From Methanosarcina acetivorans C2A (GTDB taxonomy: Archaea; Halobacteriota; Methanosarcinia; Methanosarcinales; Methanosarcinaceae): a stretch of 64,000 nucleotides of DNA. Below, one piece after another: positions 26,925 through 36,127 of this stretch. A model generated the notes under the pieces. That model did not search any database. It had not been told where the DNA came from and saw nothing but the letters and a program-made list of their open reading frames with translations. The stretch is from the NCBI RefSeq assembly GCF_000007345.1, contig NC_003552.1, positions 5,146,001 through 5,210,000 on the forward strand, read 5' to 3'. Numbering within the stretch: position 1 is the stretch's first letter; each line of letters opens with the position of its first letter. The position numbers were made by a program, and so were the translations under genes.

Positions 26925-27737
26925 TCAATCAATAGCTCCCTGCACGGAAGACATCTTTTTCAGGTATTTCAGAGTCCAGGGACAGGCAGCAATACAGATC
27001 CCACATATAGAGTTTTTCACGCCACTTTTTTTGAAATTTTTCGTACATTCCTCATAGCATGCTCTTATGTCCAGAAACTCGTCCCTGTAACGCCCCGGAT
27101 ACCATTCTTTTCCCGAGATGGCACCTGCCGGGCATGCTTCCGCACAGCGAGTACATTCCCCACAAAAAGAGCGTTTTACAGGTGTACCGGGTCTGAGAGG
27201 AGCATTGGTAAAGACCGTGTTTAAGCGAAGAGCCGAACCAAACTTCTCTGTAACAAGGAGGTCACATTTGCCTACCCAGCCCAGGCCCGCCCTTGTGGCC
27301 GCAGTTTTGTGGGGAAAATCCACGGCTAATTTTTCCCTATCAAAATTTTCCGTGGTAGGACCAAGGGAAACTGCCTCAAATCCCTTCTCTTCCAGATAGC
27401 TTACAAGCTTTGTGCCCAATTCCCTCAGTTTCCCGTTGGCTCGTGTGCATTCGGCAGAATAACCAGAATCAGGCCCATTGATGAGTTCCCTGAGAAAATC
27501 GGGGTCCAGTGCAACCCCGTAAACTACCGCCTTCTGCAGGTCCGGATAAGGATTCGAATCCAGAGAACAAAAACCTGCAACCCCTGCTACGGAAACCCCG
27601 TTTTCATCAAGATAATGTATGACTTCGGAGGTAATATCATCATTCGTCAATTCATTATCATTCGTCAATTCATTATCATCCGTCAATTCAACATCATTTG
27701 TCAATTTATCCTCTCCTCCTTTTTGTAAACTATTCAC
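26925..27737 (-). CDS. QueG-like double 4Fe-4S protein (epoxyqueuosine-reductase-related)
   Basis: A 270-residue protein. Residues 9-35 are a low-complexity repeat (ELTDDNELTNDNELTNDD) encoded by an 18-bp tandem DNA repeat. The core ADxxPH-type sequence is KLAVDFPHKTAATRAGLGWV followed by GKCDLLVTEKFGS. The ferredoxin motif CGECTRCAEACPAGAI (about 195-210) and a second Cys set (CYEECT, then CGICIAACPW) match the 4Fe-4S double-cluster domain. It has the QueG-type electron-transfer part without the HEAT C-terminus, so a different reductive role is likely. It lies opposite in direction to the ABC genes on both sides. Confidence 0.78.
   Translation of the reverse strand: MNSLQKGGEDKLTNDVELTDDNELTNDNELTNDDITSEVIHYLDENGVSVAGVAGFCSLDSNPYPDLQKAVVYGVALDPDFLRELINGPDSGYSAECTRANGKLRELGTKLVSYLEEKGFEAVSLGPTTENFDREKLAVDFPHKTAATRAGLGWVGKCDLLVTEKFGSALRLNTVFTNAPLRPGTPVKRSFCGECTRCAEACPAGAISGKEWYPGRYRDEFLDIRACYEECTKNFKKSGVKNSICGICIAACPWTLKYLKKMSSVQGAID
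27637..27708. repeat. 18-bp in-frame tandem repeat in QueG-like gene
   Basis: Copies of AATTCATTATCATTCGTC occur in tandem, with variants, near the 5' end of the minus-strand gene. They encode the (E/V)LT(N/D)D(N) repeats. The likely cause is slippage expansion. Confidence 0.7.
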
Positions 27738-28008
27738 TGAATTCGGGCAACAGGTATCATACTACAGTAAAACAATATTCGGCCTATTGAGTATTTCATC
27801 AGTATGAAAAAAATTTCATATAAAAATATGCCCTGAAAAGAGATTTCCGGATTGTATAACCATTTTTAGGGACAATATACACTTTTTAGAAATATCATGA
27901 ATCCGGACCTGCTGAAACAAATAGAAAATACTATATATGAAGAATAGAGAGACAAATTAAACAAATGAATAACAATAAGTTTTAAAAAAACATAGGCTAG
28001 TGCTAAAA

Positions 28009-28971
28009 ATGGTGTGTGTAAAAATACTAACACACATATTAAGAAAGATAGTGTTTATGGCACCTGTATTTCTTTTCATTTCTATTGTCAGTTTTTCTTT
28101 AATATATGTAACCCCCGGAGACCCTGCAGAAATCATCCTGACAAGCTCCTCTGGAGGGGCTGACCCTGCCGCGGTGGAAGAATTCAGGATCAAAGAAGGT
28201 TTTGATAAGCCCCTGTACGTGCAGTATCTCAACTGGCTTGGAGATGTGTTGCATGGTGAACTTGGTTATTCATATATGAGCGAACGCCCGGTCTCAGAGG
28301 CAATCCTGCAGGCCTTTTCCGCAACTCTCAAGCTTGCCATTGCAAGTTTCCTGGTCTCGCTTGTGATCTCGATTCCAGCAGGCATCCTTGCAGCTTTGAA
28401 GCGGGATACCTGGATTGATGACCTGAGCAGGCTTTTTGCCCTCCTTGGGGTTTCTATGCCAAATTTCTGGCAGGGTTATCTTATGATACTGGTTTTTGCC
28501 GTATTCCTACGCATTCTTCCTGCGGGAGGGTTCGGAGAAAACGGAGACTTTTTACATCTTATCCTGCCCATGCTGACTCTCGGGACAAGTTCCGCAGCTA
28601 TTACAATGCGCCTGACGAGATCCAGCTTCCTTGAGGTACTCCAGGAAGACTACATCTATGCAGCCAGAGCAAAAGGGCTTTCGGAAAAGGTTGTGATTGG
28701 AAAGCATGCCCTTAAAAACGCCATGATCCCCGTAATAACCATGGCGGGTCTGAATTTCGGATACCTACTAAACGGTTCTGCAGTGGTCGAAACCGTATTT
28801 GCCTGGCCAGGGCTCGGAAATCTTATTGTCAATTCGATCTACAACAGGGACTATCCCATGATCCAGGGAACCCTTCTCTTTGTAGCTGTTCTCTTTGTAA
28901 CAATAAACCTGCTTGTTGACCTTTCTTACAGTTATCTTGACCCGAGGATTCGAGATGAAATACAGGATTAA
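28009..28971 (+). CDS. ABC transporter permease (NikB/DppB family)
   Basis: Inner-membrane permease with about six helices. The N-terminal helix IVFMAPVFLFISIVSFSLIY is followed by the typical VTPGDPAEIIL. The binding-protein-dependent transport signature is YAARAKGLSEKVVIGKHALK (about residues 210-230). The C-terminus LVDLSYSYLDPRIRDE is characteristic. A GTG at 28000 lies in frame, but the ATG at 28009 is preferred. It overlaps the next permease by 17 nt. Confidence 0.88.
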   Translation: MVCVKILTHILRKIVFMAPVFLFISIVSFSLIYVTPGDPAEIILTSSSGGADPAAVEEFRIKEGFDKPLYVQYLNWLGDVLHGELGYSYMSERPVSEAILQAFSATLKLAIASFLVSLVISIPAGILAALKRDTWIDDLSRLFALLGVSMPNFWQGYLMILVFAVFLRILPAGGFGENGDFLHLILPMLTLGTSSAAITMRLTRSSFLEVLQEDYIYAARAKGLSEKVVIGKHALKNAMIPVITMAGLNFGYLLNGSAVVETVFAWPGLGNLIVNSIYNRDYPMIQGTLLFVAVLFVTINLLVDLSYSYLDPRIRDEIQD

Positions 28972-29785
28972 AAACAGGAGCTTGCTTGCCGGGATCATAA
29001 TCCTCAGTTTCCTCACCTTTATAGCCCTTTTTGCAGCCTGGCTTGCCCCTCATGACCCGGAAGCAATAGACCTGGACCTGAGGCTGACTCCGCCAAACTC
29101 CGAGTATCCCTTCGGCACCGATCATCTGGGGAGGTGCGTGCTGAGCAGAGTACTGTTTGCGAGCCGCATATCTCTTATGATAGGGATTTCAGTCGTGACG
29201 CTGTCCCTTTTTACAGGGATAGTCGTCGGCACCACTGCTGGTTACATAGGCGGGCTCGCAGATGAAGTCCTTATGCGATTTGTAGACGGAGTTCTGGCTT
29301 TTCCGAGCATGTTTCTAGCCCTGGCGATCGTGGGACTTTTCGGGGGAGGACTTGCCAACATGGTACTGGCCCTTGTCCTGATAGAGTGGACAGGCTATGC
29401 AAGAGTGGTCAGAGCGTCGGTACTTACGGTTAAAAGCCGGGAATTCGTCACGGCAGCCAAAGGGTTTGGGGGAAACAATCTGTACGTGATCGTTCGTCAT
29501 GTTCTTCCTCATGCCTCATCCCCTCTCCTTGTTATGGGAACCCTTGGGATGGGATATGTGATCCTCGCATCTGCAGGCCTAAGTTTTCTCGGGTTTGGAG
29601 TGCAAACCCTTCCGGAATGGGGAGCCATGCTTAATGAAGGCAGGTATTTTCTCCGCACCGCCCCATACCTTATGATCTTTCCGGGAATTTCGATAATGCT
29701 TACCGTCCTCGGGTTTAATTTCCTGGGAGACGGGCTCAGGGACTTGCTTGATCCGAAATCAAAGCAGAAGCAGGACTCATTATGA
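28955..29785 (+). CDS. ABC transporter permease (NikC/DppC family)
   Basis: The second permease of the importer, about 276 residues from the ATG at 28955 (MKYRIKNRSLLAGIIILS). This start is preferred to 28913, which would lie deep in the previous gene. HDPEAIDLDLRLTPPNSEYP and FGTDHLGRCVLSRVL are typical of DppC. The EAA loop reads VTAAKGFGGNNLYVIVRHVL. It ends in an ATGA overlap with the next ATPase, so translation is coupled. Confidence 0.88.
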   Translation: MKYRIKNRSLLAGIIILSFLTFIALFAAWLAPHDPEAIDLDLRLTPPNSEYPFGTDHLGRCVLSRVLFASRISLMIGISVVTLSLFTGIVVGTTAGYIGGLADEVLMRFVDGVLAFPSMFLALAIVGLFGGGLANMVLALVLIEWTGYARVVRASVLTVKSREFVTAAKGFGGNNLYVIVRHVLPHASSPLLVMGTLGMGYVILASAGLSFLGFGVQTLPEWGAMLNEGRYFLRTAPYLMIFPGISIMLTVLGFNFLGDGLRDLLDPKSKQKQDSL

Positions 29786-30765
29786 CGCGAAATCTTATCA
29801 CCCCTGATCCCGGGTCCGGGAATGGTTCTCCACCCCTGCTTGAGATCTGGAATTTGAAAGTTCATTTCCCTGACGATGCCGGCCCTGTAAGAGCCGTTGA
29901 CAGTATTGACCTTACAGTCAGGGAGAAGGAATGCTTTGGAATAATAGGAGAGTCCGGCTCGGGAAAAACGGTGCTTTGCCTGGCGATTCTGGGTCTTCTG
30001 CCCGGAGATGCGTCATTTTCAGGAGAGATCACATTTAAAGGAGAAAACCTTTTTTCGATGCCTTCCCGGGAGATCAGGAAAATACGCGGAAAGGAAATCG
30101 GAGCAATATTTCAAAACCCGGCAACTTCCCTTGACCCTGTATTTACAATAGGAGATCAGCTTTCGGAAGCCCTGAGCAGAGGCGAAGGCTTTTCGAAAGC
30201 TGAGGTAAACACAAATTTAATTCATCTCCTGAATAGAGTCAGCATCCAAGACCCTGCCCTTCGGATCAGGCAGTACCCCCACGAACTGAGCGGGGGCCTG
30301 AGGCAAAGGGTGATGATTGCCATGGGAATTGCTGCCGAACCCTCACTTATCATTGCGGACGAACCCAGTAGCGGGCTGGATCTCAGGATAAAGCGAAGAA
30401 TCATATCTCTCCTGCAGGATATAAGTCAGAATGCGACAATGTTTATCGTCACACATGATCTGGAGCTTGCAGAAAAGCTCTTTGAGACCCTTGCTGTGAT
30501 GTATGCAGGAGAAATTGTAGAAATTTCAGGCTGCAAAGAATTTTTCAAGGCTCCGATGCACCCTTTTTCGGAAGGGCTTCTGAATTCGCTTCCTTCCAGG
30601 GGGATGCAGCCGATCCCGGGGTCAAGCCCTTCCTTGACTGCCCTCCCGGAGGGGTGCAGGTTTTTCCCCCGGTGCAGGTATGCAATGGAGATTTGCAAAA
30701 ACAAGCACCCGGAACTATTTTCCTTAACGGGAGAACGTCAGGTGAGGTGTTTTAAGTATGCTTGA
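29782..30765 (+). CDS. ABC transporter ATPase (NikD/DppD family)
   Basis: A 327-residue nucleotide-binding subunit. Walker A is GESGSGKT (about residues 55-62), Q-loop FQNPATSLDP, signature LSGGLRQRVMIAMGI, Walker B LIIADEPSSGLD, and switch His in VTHDL. The C-terminal oligopeptide-transporter region has the Cys-rich CRFFPRCRYAMEIC...RCF motif, which binds an Fe-S cluster in related DppD proteins. It overlaps both neighbours. Confidence 0.9.
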   Translation: MTRNLITPDPGSGNGSPPLLEIWNLKVHFPDDAGPVRAVDSIDLTVREKECFGIIGESGSGKTVLCLAILGLLPGDASFSGEITFKGENLFSMPSREIRKIRGKEIGAIFQNPATSLDPVFTIGDQLSEALSRGEGFSKAEVNTNLIHLLNRVSIQDPALRIRQYPHELSGGLRQRVMIAMGIAAEPSLIIADEPSSGLDLRIKRRIISLLQDISQNATMFIVTHDLELAEKLFETLAVMYAGEIVEISGCKEFFKAPMHPFSEGLLNSLPSRGMQPIPGSSPSLTALPEGCRFFPRCRYAMEICKNKHPELFSLTGERQVRCFKYA

Positions 30766-31699
30766 AGTCCGGGGGCTGAAAAAATATTTTTCTTCAGGGA
30801 TTTTCAAAAAAGAGGTTATAAAGGCAGTAGATGACGTTTCATTTGAAGTCCGGAAAGGGGAAACCCTCGGGCTTGTGGGAGAAAGCGGGTGCGGAAAAAG
30901 CACTGTTGGAAAGTGCATCCTTCGTTTTGAGCAGCCGGACTCCGGGACCATATTTTTTGAAGGGAAGGAGCTGACAGGACTCCCCAGAAAAGAGTTTTTG
31001 AAAGTGCAGCCCAGGATGCAGATGATCTTCCAGGACCCCTATTCATCCCTTGACCCAAAAATGATGATAAAATCAAGCATTTCCGAGCCCCTCAGGCTTC
31101 AGGGAGTTAAAAAAAAAGCAACTTATGCCGAAGTTCCCCTCCTTCTGAAATCGGTAGGGCTTTCCCCGGAACATGCAAACCGATATCCTCACCAGTTGAG
31201 CGGGGGGCAAAACCAGAGAGTTTCCATAGCAAGGGCTCTGTCACTGAAACCGAATGTCCTGATTGCGGATGAGATTACAGCTTCCCTGGACGTGTCAGTA
31301 CAGGCACAGATCCTGCATCTAATAAAGAACCTCAAAAAGGAACTTTCCCTGAGTATGCTTTTTATTTCTCACGACCTCGAAGTTGTAAGGCATATGTGCG
31401 ATCGGGCAGCTGTAATGTATGCCGGAAAGATCCTGGAGATCGGAGCCGTAGAGGAAGTATTTTCTCGACCGCAACACCCTTATAGCCGGCAGCTCTTATC
31501 CGAGCCGATTAGGGATATGAAGGCAAAAGAGATCTGGAAGCCTGATTTTGAAGCCAAAACCGACATTACCTCTGGTTTTGAAGGCTGTGTATTTTACGGA
31601 GAATGTCCTTATGCGGACCCTGAATGCAGAGCTGAAAAACCGGAGATGCTACAAACAGGGCAAGACCACTACATTTTGTGTAAGAAGTTAACAAAATGA
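30758..31699 (+). CDS. ABC transporter ATPase (NikE/DppF family)
   Basis: A 313-residue partner ATPase. Walker A is GESGCGKST (about residues 45-53), Q-loop FQDPYSSLDPKM, signature LSGGQNQRVSIARAL, Walker B LIADEITASLD, and switch His in ISHDLEVVRH. The C-terminal Cys motif reads CVFYGECPYADPEC...C. It overlaps the preceding ATPase by 8 nt and closes the importer operon. Confidence 0.9.
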   Translation: MLEVRGLKKYFSSGIFKKEVIKAVDDVSFEVRKGETLGLVGESGCGKSTVGKCILRFEQPDSGTIFFEGKELTGLPRKEFLKVQPRMQMIFQDPYSSLDPKMMIKSSISEPLRLQGVKKKATYAEVPLLLKSVGLSPEHANRYPHQLSGGQNQRVSIARALSLKPNVLIADEITASLDVSVQAQILHLIKNLKKELSLSMLFISHDLEVVRHMCDRAAVMYAGKILEIGAVEEVFSRPQHPYSRQLLSEPIRDMKAKEIWKPDFEAKTDITSGFEGCVFYGECPYADPECRAEKPEMLQTGQDHYILCKKLTK

Positions 31700-31954
31700 A
31701 TCCTGTTTTCACACTCTATTTTTTCACACTCTATTATTTCATATTTTTTGCCTGACTTCATGGAATTCATCAGCCACCGCAACATTATCCAGAGAGGATT
31801 TCTGAGGCCCGGATGAAATTCCCGAATTAACTCTCCGCTAAACTGCAAAATTCCTACCTTCAGGCTCAAGAAAAACAAAATTATTTGAAATAAGAAAGAA
31901 TTACTAATACGGAAAGCTTAAAGAACTACAAGATAAACAACTAATGTTGAGAAC

Positions 31955-32440
31955 ATGAATAAACTAATTATACCACTAATCCTGCTCGCATCTGTAATCT
32001 TTACGGCAGGCTGTACTGAAAGCCCGGAAAGCGCCACAAGTGCCCAGGAAATAAGTGTTGTTGAAAATATGACCTCTCTGGAACAGATAAACACGTCCGT
32101 CCAGGAAGGTCCGGTTCTTATAAAAGTAGGAGCTGAGTGGTGCGGACCATGCCAGCAGATGAAACCCATCCTGAGCGACCTGGCAGCAGAGTACACTGGA
32201 AAAGTCACGGTCATGTCTGCAGATATAGATCAGAGTCCTGAAATTGCAGCGTACTTCGGAATAGCCTATATCCCTGATTCCTTTGTAGTCGTGGGCTTTG
32301 AAAACGGAGAATATGTTTACATGCAGGAAGACGGAAACGTCACTACGGACAGATTCCAGGCAAGAGTTCTGGGAGTCAGGGATAAACAGGTGTATGAAGA
32401 GCTTCTGGAAAGAGCCGTTCTTTACTATGAGAACAAATAA
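31955..32440 (+). CDS. Thioredoxin-like lipoprotein
   Basis: A 161-residue extracytoplasmic thiol-disulfide protein. The signal MNKLIIPLILLASVIFTAGC ends with a lipobox Cys. The thioredoxin fold has VGAEWCGPCQQMKPILSDLA with the CGPC active site (about residue 67) and AYIPDS-type cis-Pro (IAYIPDSF). The CcdA-like gene follows 147 bp later and would supply reducing equivalents across the membrane. Confidence 0.88.
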   Translation: MNKLIIPLILLASVIFTAGCTESPESATSAQEISVVENMTSLEQINTSVQEGPVLIKVGAEWCGPCQQMKPILSDLAAEYTGKVTVMSADIDQSPEIAAYFGIAYIPDSFVVVGFENGEYVYMQEDGNVTTDRFQARVLGVRDKQVYEELLERAVLYYENK

Positions 32441-32587
32441 TAAAAAGCGGCTTTCCCGTAGAACTGAACTTCAAATCCTGCGTCAGTTGGAAAACTCAGG
32501 GTTTCCGGCCGAGTTTAGACTGAAAACAGTTTTCCGTTTAAAAAACGTACCGTAGCAAAAACAAACTGAAAAACACCGAACCAGACC

Positions 32588-33238
32588 ATGTCTTATGAAG
32601 CTATTTCACCCGTGGTTGCATTTGGTGCAGGAGTTCTCAGCGTCCTGTCCCCATGCATCCTCCCCCTTCTTCCTGCAGTTCTTGCAAGTTCAACAGGAAA
32701 AGGAAAGTTAAGGCCCCTTGCTATAGTGCTTGGAGTATCTATTTCTTTCACCCTCATGGGAGTCGTGACCTCCGCCTTCGGAGCAGCTTTCCAGGCATAC
32801 CTGGGACAGCTGAAAATCCTGGCAGAACTTCTGATCATTACGATGGGGCTTGCAATGCTCTTTGAGATAAGCCTGTTTAACGCCTTTGCAAGATTTCCCC
32901 TGCTTGCAGGAATGAACGAGAAAGGACCGATCTCAGGTCTTCTGTTGGGACTTTCCCTCGGAGTGCTCTGGATTCCCTGCGTGGGACCTATCCTCGCCTC
33001 AATCCTGACAATGGTAGCCCTGGAAGGAAGTGCTGCTAGCGGTGCACTGACCCTTTTCATCTATTCTGCAGGGTTTGCGGTACCCATGCTCCTGCTTGCA
33101 TACTCGGCTCACCTCTCCACTTCAAAAATAAAACTCATATCAAAATACGATGCGGCCTTCAAAAAGGGAGCCGGGATAGTGCTTCTCCTTGTAGGGCTCT
33201 GGATGGCCTATCAGAACCACCTCAGCTGGCTCATCTGA
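32588..33238 (+). CDS. ccdA: CcdA-type transmembrane thiol-disulfide transporter
   Basis: A 216-residue protein with six hydrophobic helices. The two conserved redox cysteines sit in LSPCILPLLPA (about residue 22) and LWIPCVGPIL (about 130), as in CcdA. It carries electrons from cytosolic thioredoxin to outside acceptors. The thioredoxin-like lipoprotein immediately upstream is the likely partner. Confidence 0.88.
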   Translation: MSYEAISPVVAFGAGVLSVLSPCILPLLPAVLASSTGKGKLRPLAIVLGVSISFTLMGVVTSAFGAAFQAYLGQLKILAELLIITMGLAMLFEISLFNAFARFPLLAGMNEKGPISGLLLGLSLGVLWIPCVGPILASILTMVALEGSAASGALTLFIYSAGFAVPMLLLAYSAHLSTSKIKLISKYDAAFKKGAGIVLLLVGLWMAYQNHLSWLI

Positions 33239-33341
33239 TTTTTTTTACTTAGCGTACCAAACAATATACATTTGACACAGTTTGAAACAAAAATTTAGGG
33301 AAGGAAACAGCAGGTTAAAACAATATTAAACCTGTTTCTTC

Positions 33342-33770
33342 TCATACGATTGATTCGGTTTCCATGGAAATAGGGACAATTTCTCCTGACTCATAGTTCT
33401 TACTGTACAACCATATATCAACTAAAGTATGACTATGGGGAATTTCTATCTTAACCGTGCTTGTAATCTGTTTATCCATGGTTACCTTAAAAATATACTC
33501 TCTTTTCTCGCGGTGGAACCGAAGGCTTAAAGGACGAGCCTGTGAAAAATCGCCTTCAGACTCAAGACTGTAGGTTTCGTTTATTATTGATTTGTTCTGC
33601 TGATCGAATACTTCAACTGCCACTTCATGACCTTTAACGTCATGGTTGTGTATCACGAAAAAAGGGGCAGCAGATCCCATAAAAATGAAGGGAAGAAAGA
33701 GATAGAGAACTAATATGAATACCAGAATAGTGATACCTGAAATAACCAGTTTCTTGGTATTATTACCCAA
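33342..33770 (-). CDS. Membrane-anchored protein, paralogue 2 of tandem pair
   Basis: A 142-residue protein with one N-terminal helix (about residues 9-32) and a beta-rich outer part. It shares FVIHNHDVKGHEVAVEVFDQ, then QNKSIINETY and FKVTMDKQITST with its neighbour at 33835-34281. The start is a TTG (TTGGGTAATAATACC), in the same context as the neighbour's TTG. The outer part resembles a small immunoglobulin-like sandwich. The family is unknown to me. Both genes are followed by housekeeping genes on the other strand. Confidence 0.65.
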   Translation of the reverse strand: MGNNTKKLVISGITILVFILVLYLFLPFIFMGSAAPFFVIHNHDVKGHEVAVEVFDQQNKSIINETYSLESEGDFSQARPLSLRFHREKREYIFKVTMDKQITSTVKIEIPHSHTLVDIWLYSKNYESGEIVPISMETESIV

Positions 33771-33834
33771 TCAGATCCACCTCAGAGAAGAATTCAAGAA
33801 AAATACAAATACAGGAAGTTTCACCGGCATATTC

Positions 33835-34281
33835 TCACATCATTTCGTTAAATTCTATGAGGATAGGGATCGTTTTGGGGGATTCGTAGTCCAAATAAGT
33901 ATCACCATAGTCCTTACTGTATAAACGTACGTCGGCAAAAGCATGACTATTCGGAAACTCCAGTTTATCCGTGCTTGTAATCTGCTTATCCATAGTTACC
34001 TTAAATGTGTATTCTCTTTTTTCCCGGTGTAACCTTAAACTAAAAGGACGAGATCGTAACATATCACTTTTAGGTTCCAGAATGTAGGTTTCATTTATTA
34101 TTGATTTGTTCTGCTGATCGAATACTTCAACTGCCACTTCATGACCTTTAACGTCATGGTTGTGTATTACAAAAAGAGGTGCTGCAGGTCCCCTAAACAT
34201 GAAAGGAAGAGAAACATAGAAAAACAAAGCGATTGTCAGGAGCATAAAAAGAATAACCAGTTTTCCATCATTGCTGCCCAA
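33835..34281 (-). CDS. Membrane-anchored protein, paralogue 1 of tandem pair
   Basis: About 148 residues from TTG 34281 (TTG GGC AGC AAT), aligned with the paralogue's start; the longer frame to 34344 would cross a palindromic element. One N-terminal helix (KLVILFMLLTIALFFYVSLP) precedes the conserved FVIHNHDVKGHEVAVEVFDQ block and HREKREYTFKVTMDKQITST. DNA identity with the copy downstream is high in these blocks, pointing to tandem duplication. The function is unknown. Confidence 0.65.
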   Translation of the reverse strand: MGSNDGKLVILFMLLTIALFFYVSLPFMFRGPAAPLFVIHNHDVKGHEVAVEVFDQQNKSIINETYILEPKSDMLRSRPFSLRLHREKREYTFKVTMDKQITSTDKLEFPNSHAFADVRLYSKDYGDTYLDYESPKTIPILIEFNEMM

Positions 34282-34308
34282 TTGGATCCAACCCTGAGAA
34301 TAATGTAC

Positions 34309-34423
34309 AGGACTTACGCACTTGAAATATAAAATCAAGCACATGCAGAGCCGACAACATTTTTTTGGTTAATACAGTTAAGTCTTTTCCGCTCGTGGTT
34401 TTCAGCTCAACTGCGTAAGTCCT
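34309..34423. mobile_element. MITE-like element with 12-bp terminal inverted repeats
   Basis: AGGACTTACGCA (34309-34320) is inverted at 34412-34423, and similarity continues with TTGA inside. TAATGTA is present on both sides (34301-34307 and 34423-34429), consistent with a target duplication. The 115-bp interior has no coding potential. It lies just upstream of the paralogue pair. Confidence 0.55.
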
Positions 34424-34614
34424 AATGTAAAAAGAATATACATATTGTTCTTACGATATATTCTTGACTCGGATTACAAGATGGAGAACTACAAATATAA
34501 ATTTATCGTAAAGGAGAAAATAATGTCTGGGTGCCGTAACTAAAAAACCGGTTAGAAAACAAAAAAAATAGCTCGAGATAAAAGAAAAAAAATCAAAAAA
34601 GAAAGCAGAAATTG

Positions 34615-35337
34615 TTATTCTTCACTTTCCCTTGCGATTGCTACGAGCTCGTTTACACAGGCAACAGCCATCGGAGTCCCCCCCCTTGTCCCGACACAGC
34701 TGATTGAAGGGATGGGAATTTTCAGGTTCCGGACCATTTCCCTGGATTCGGCTGCGTTTACGAAGCCAACGGGAAGCCCGATTATAAGAGCAGGCCTTAC
34801 ACCTTTTTCGATCAGCTTGCAGACCATGATGAGGGCCGAAGGGGCATTTCCGATTGCGATGATGCTGCCGTCCAGTTTGTCTTTTGCGGCAAGGTATCCT
34901 GCGGAGGTCCGGGTAATTCCGTATCTGTTGGCGATTTCGGCGTTCGGGTCTTCGTCGAGGACGCAGATCACTTCCGAGGAGTGACCGACCTTTGTGATCC
35001 CGGCTTTTACCATATTGATATCAACAAAGATAGGAGCGCCTTTTTTAATTGCTTCAACCCCAGCAGGTATGGGGTCGTGCGTAAAACGCATGATGTCGGC
35101 AACCGAGAGGTCTCCTGTAGCAATTACGCAGCGCTGGCGGAAACGGTCTTCGGGTGTGGAATTCCCGACAATTTCCCGGATCATTGTCCGGCTTTTCATG
35201 TAGATGGCTTTTGCCTCTTCAGTCCTTGCCCCCGAGTCGGTACAGATCTTTACAAGTTCGGGATCGACTTCCACCGTAAGCTCGGTAAATTCTTCGAGGT
35301 TCTCTTCGCTTTCATTAGCACTTTTTTCAGTAGTCAT
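34615..35337 (-). CDS. cbiC: Cobalt-precorrin-8 methylmutase
   Basis: This enzyme moves the C-11 methyl group to C-12, forming cobyrinic acid in the anaerobic B12 pathway. The 240-residue protein has SRTMIREIVGNSTPEDRFRQ, RCVIATGDLSVADIMRF, INMVKAGITKVGHSSEVICV and IGNAPSALIMVCKLIEKG, all typical of CbiC/CobH. It is the last gene of the minus-strand cbi operon and overlaps cbiH by 11 nt. A corrinoid pathway fits a methylotrophic methanogen that needs much B12-type cofactor. Confidence 0.93.
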   Translation of the reverse strand: MTTEKSANESEENLEEFTELTVEVDPELVKICTDSGARTEEAKAIYMKSRTMIREIVGNSTPEDRFRQRCVIATGDLSVADIMRFTHDPIPAGVEAIKKGAPIFVDINMVKAGITKVGHSSEVICVLDEDPNAEIANRYGITRTSAGYLAAKDKLDGSIIAIGNAPSALIMVCKLIEKGVRPALIIGLPVGFVNAAESREMVRNLKIPIPSISCVGTRGGTPMAVACVNELVAIARESEE

Positions 35338-36127
35338 ATTTCTTATGATACCCCCTGGGTGTTATGATTATATCCTTTTTCGGAGACTTCCAGATCCGGG
35401 ACTCCCCGTTACCTATGAGAATAGCGGTGCTCATATCCACCCAGTCCTCATACTCCATGACCTCCCCGAGGGTTGTCACGATCTGGTCCTCTTCCTCGCC
35501 CCTCATGGCGTTCTTGACAAGCCCCACAGGCACGGAATCGGCCTTGTACTTGCGGATGATTTCGATTGCCCTTGCAAAGTTGGACTTTCTTTTGCGGCTC
35601 TTTGGGTTGTAAAGCCCTATCACGAAATCCGCGTCTGCAGCCATGTTAAGCCGCTTTTCGATAACCTCCCAGGGAGTTAAGAGATCGCTTAAGCTGATCA
35701 CTGCAAAGTCCGTCACCACGGGTGCACCGAGAATACTTGCCCCTGCAAGGACTGCTGTAACCCCTGGAAGGATTTCTATGTCCACGTCAAGGCTCTCGTG
35801 CTCAGCAACCTCCAGCACGATTCCTGCCATGCCGTAGACGTTGGTGTCGCCCCCGCTGACCATGACCACGTTTGCGTTTTTTGCAAGTTCCACGGCTTTC
35901 CGGGCTCTTTCAACCTCTTTTCCCATAAAACTCCGGATTACCTCCTGCGTGCCGAGAAGACTTTCCATCTGATCCAGGTAAGTACTGTTCCCGAGAACAT
36001 AATCGGCATTGAGGATTACGTCCCGGGCTTTGAGGGTTAACTGTTCCACGGAGCCCGGCCCTATCCCTACAACGTAGAGTTTTCCGCCGGATGCCTTATC
36101 TTGCGATTGCGATTGTGACTCTGCCAT
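35327..36127 (-). CDS. cbiH: Cobalt-precorrin-3B C17-methyltransferase
   Basis: A 266-residue SAM methyltransferase that methylates C-17 with ring contraction. LYVVGIGPGSVEQLTLKARD is the precorrin methyltransferase opening; VMVSGGDTNVYGMAGIVLEV is the SAM-binding GGD loop; and LPGVTAVLAGASILGAPVVT then DFAVISLSDLLTPWEVIEKR are typical of CbiH/CobJ. It overlaps cbiC downstream and the 3' end of cbiG upstream, indicating tight coupling. Confidence 0.93.
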   Translation of the reverse strand: MAESQSQSQDKASGGKLYVVGIGPGSVEQLTLKARDVILNADYVLGNSTYLDQMESLLGTQEVIRSFMGKEVERARKAVELAKNANVVMVSGGDTNVYGMAGIVLEVAEHESLDVDIEILPGVTAVLAGASILGAPVVTDFAVISLSDLLTPWEVIEKRLNMAADADFVIGLYNPKSRKRKSNFARAIEIIRKYKADSVPVGLVKNAMRGEEEDQIVTTLGEVMEYEDWVDMSTAILIGNGESRIWKSPKKDIIITPRGYHKKYDY

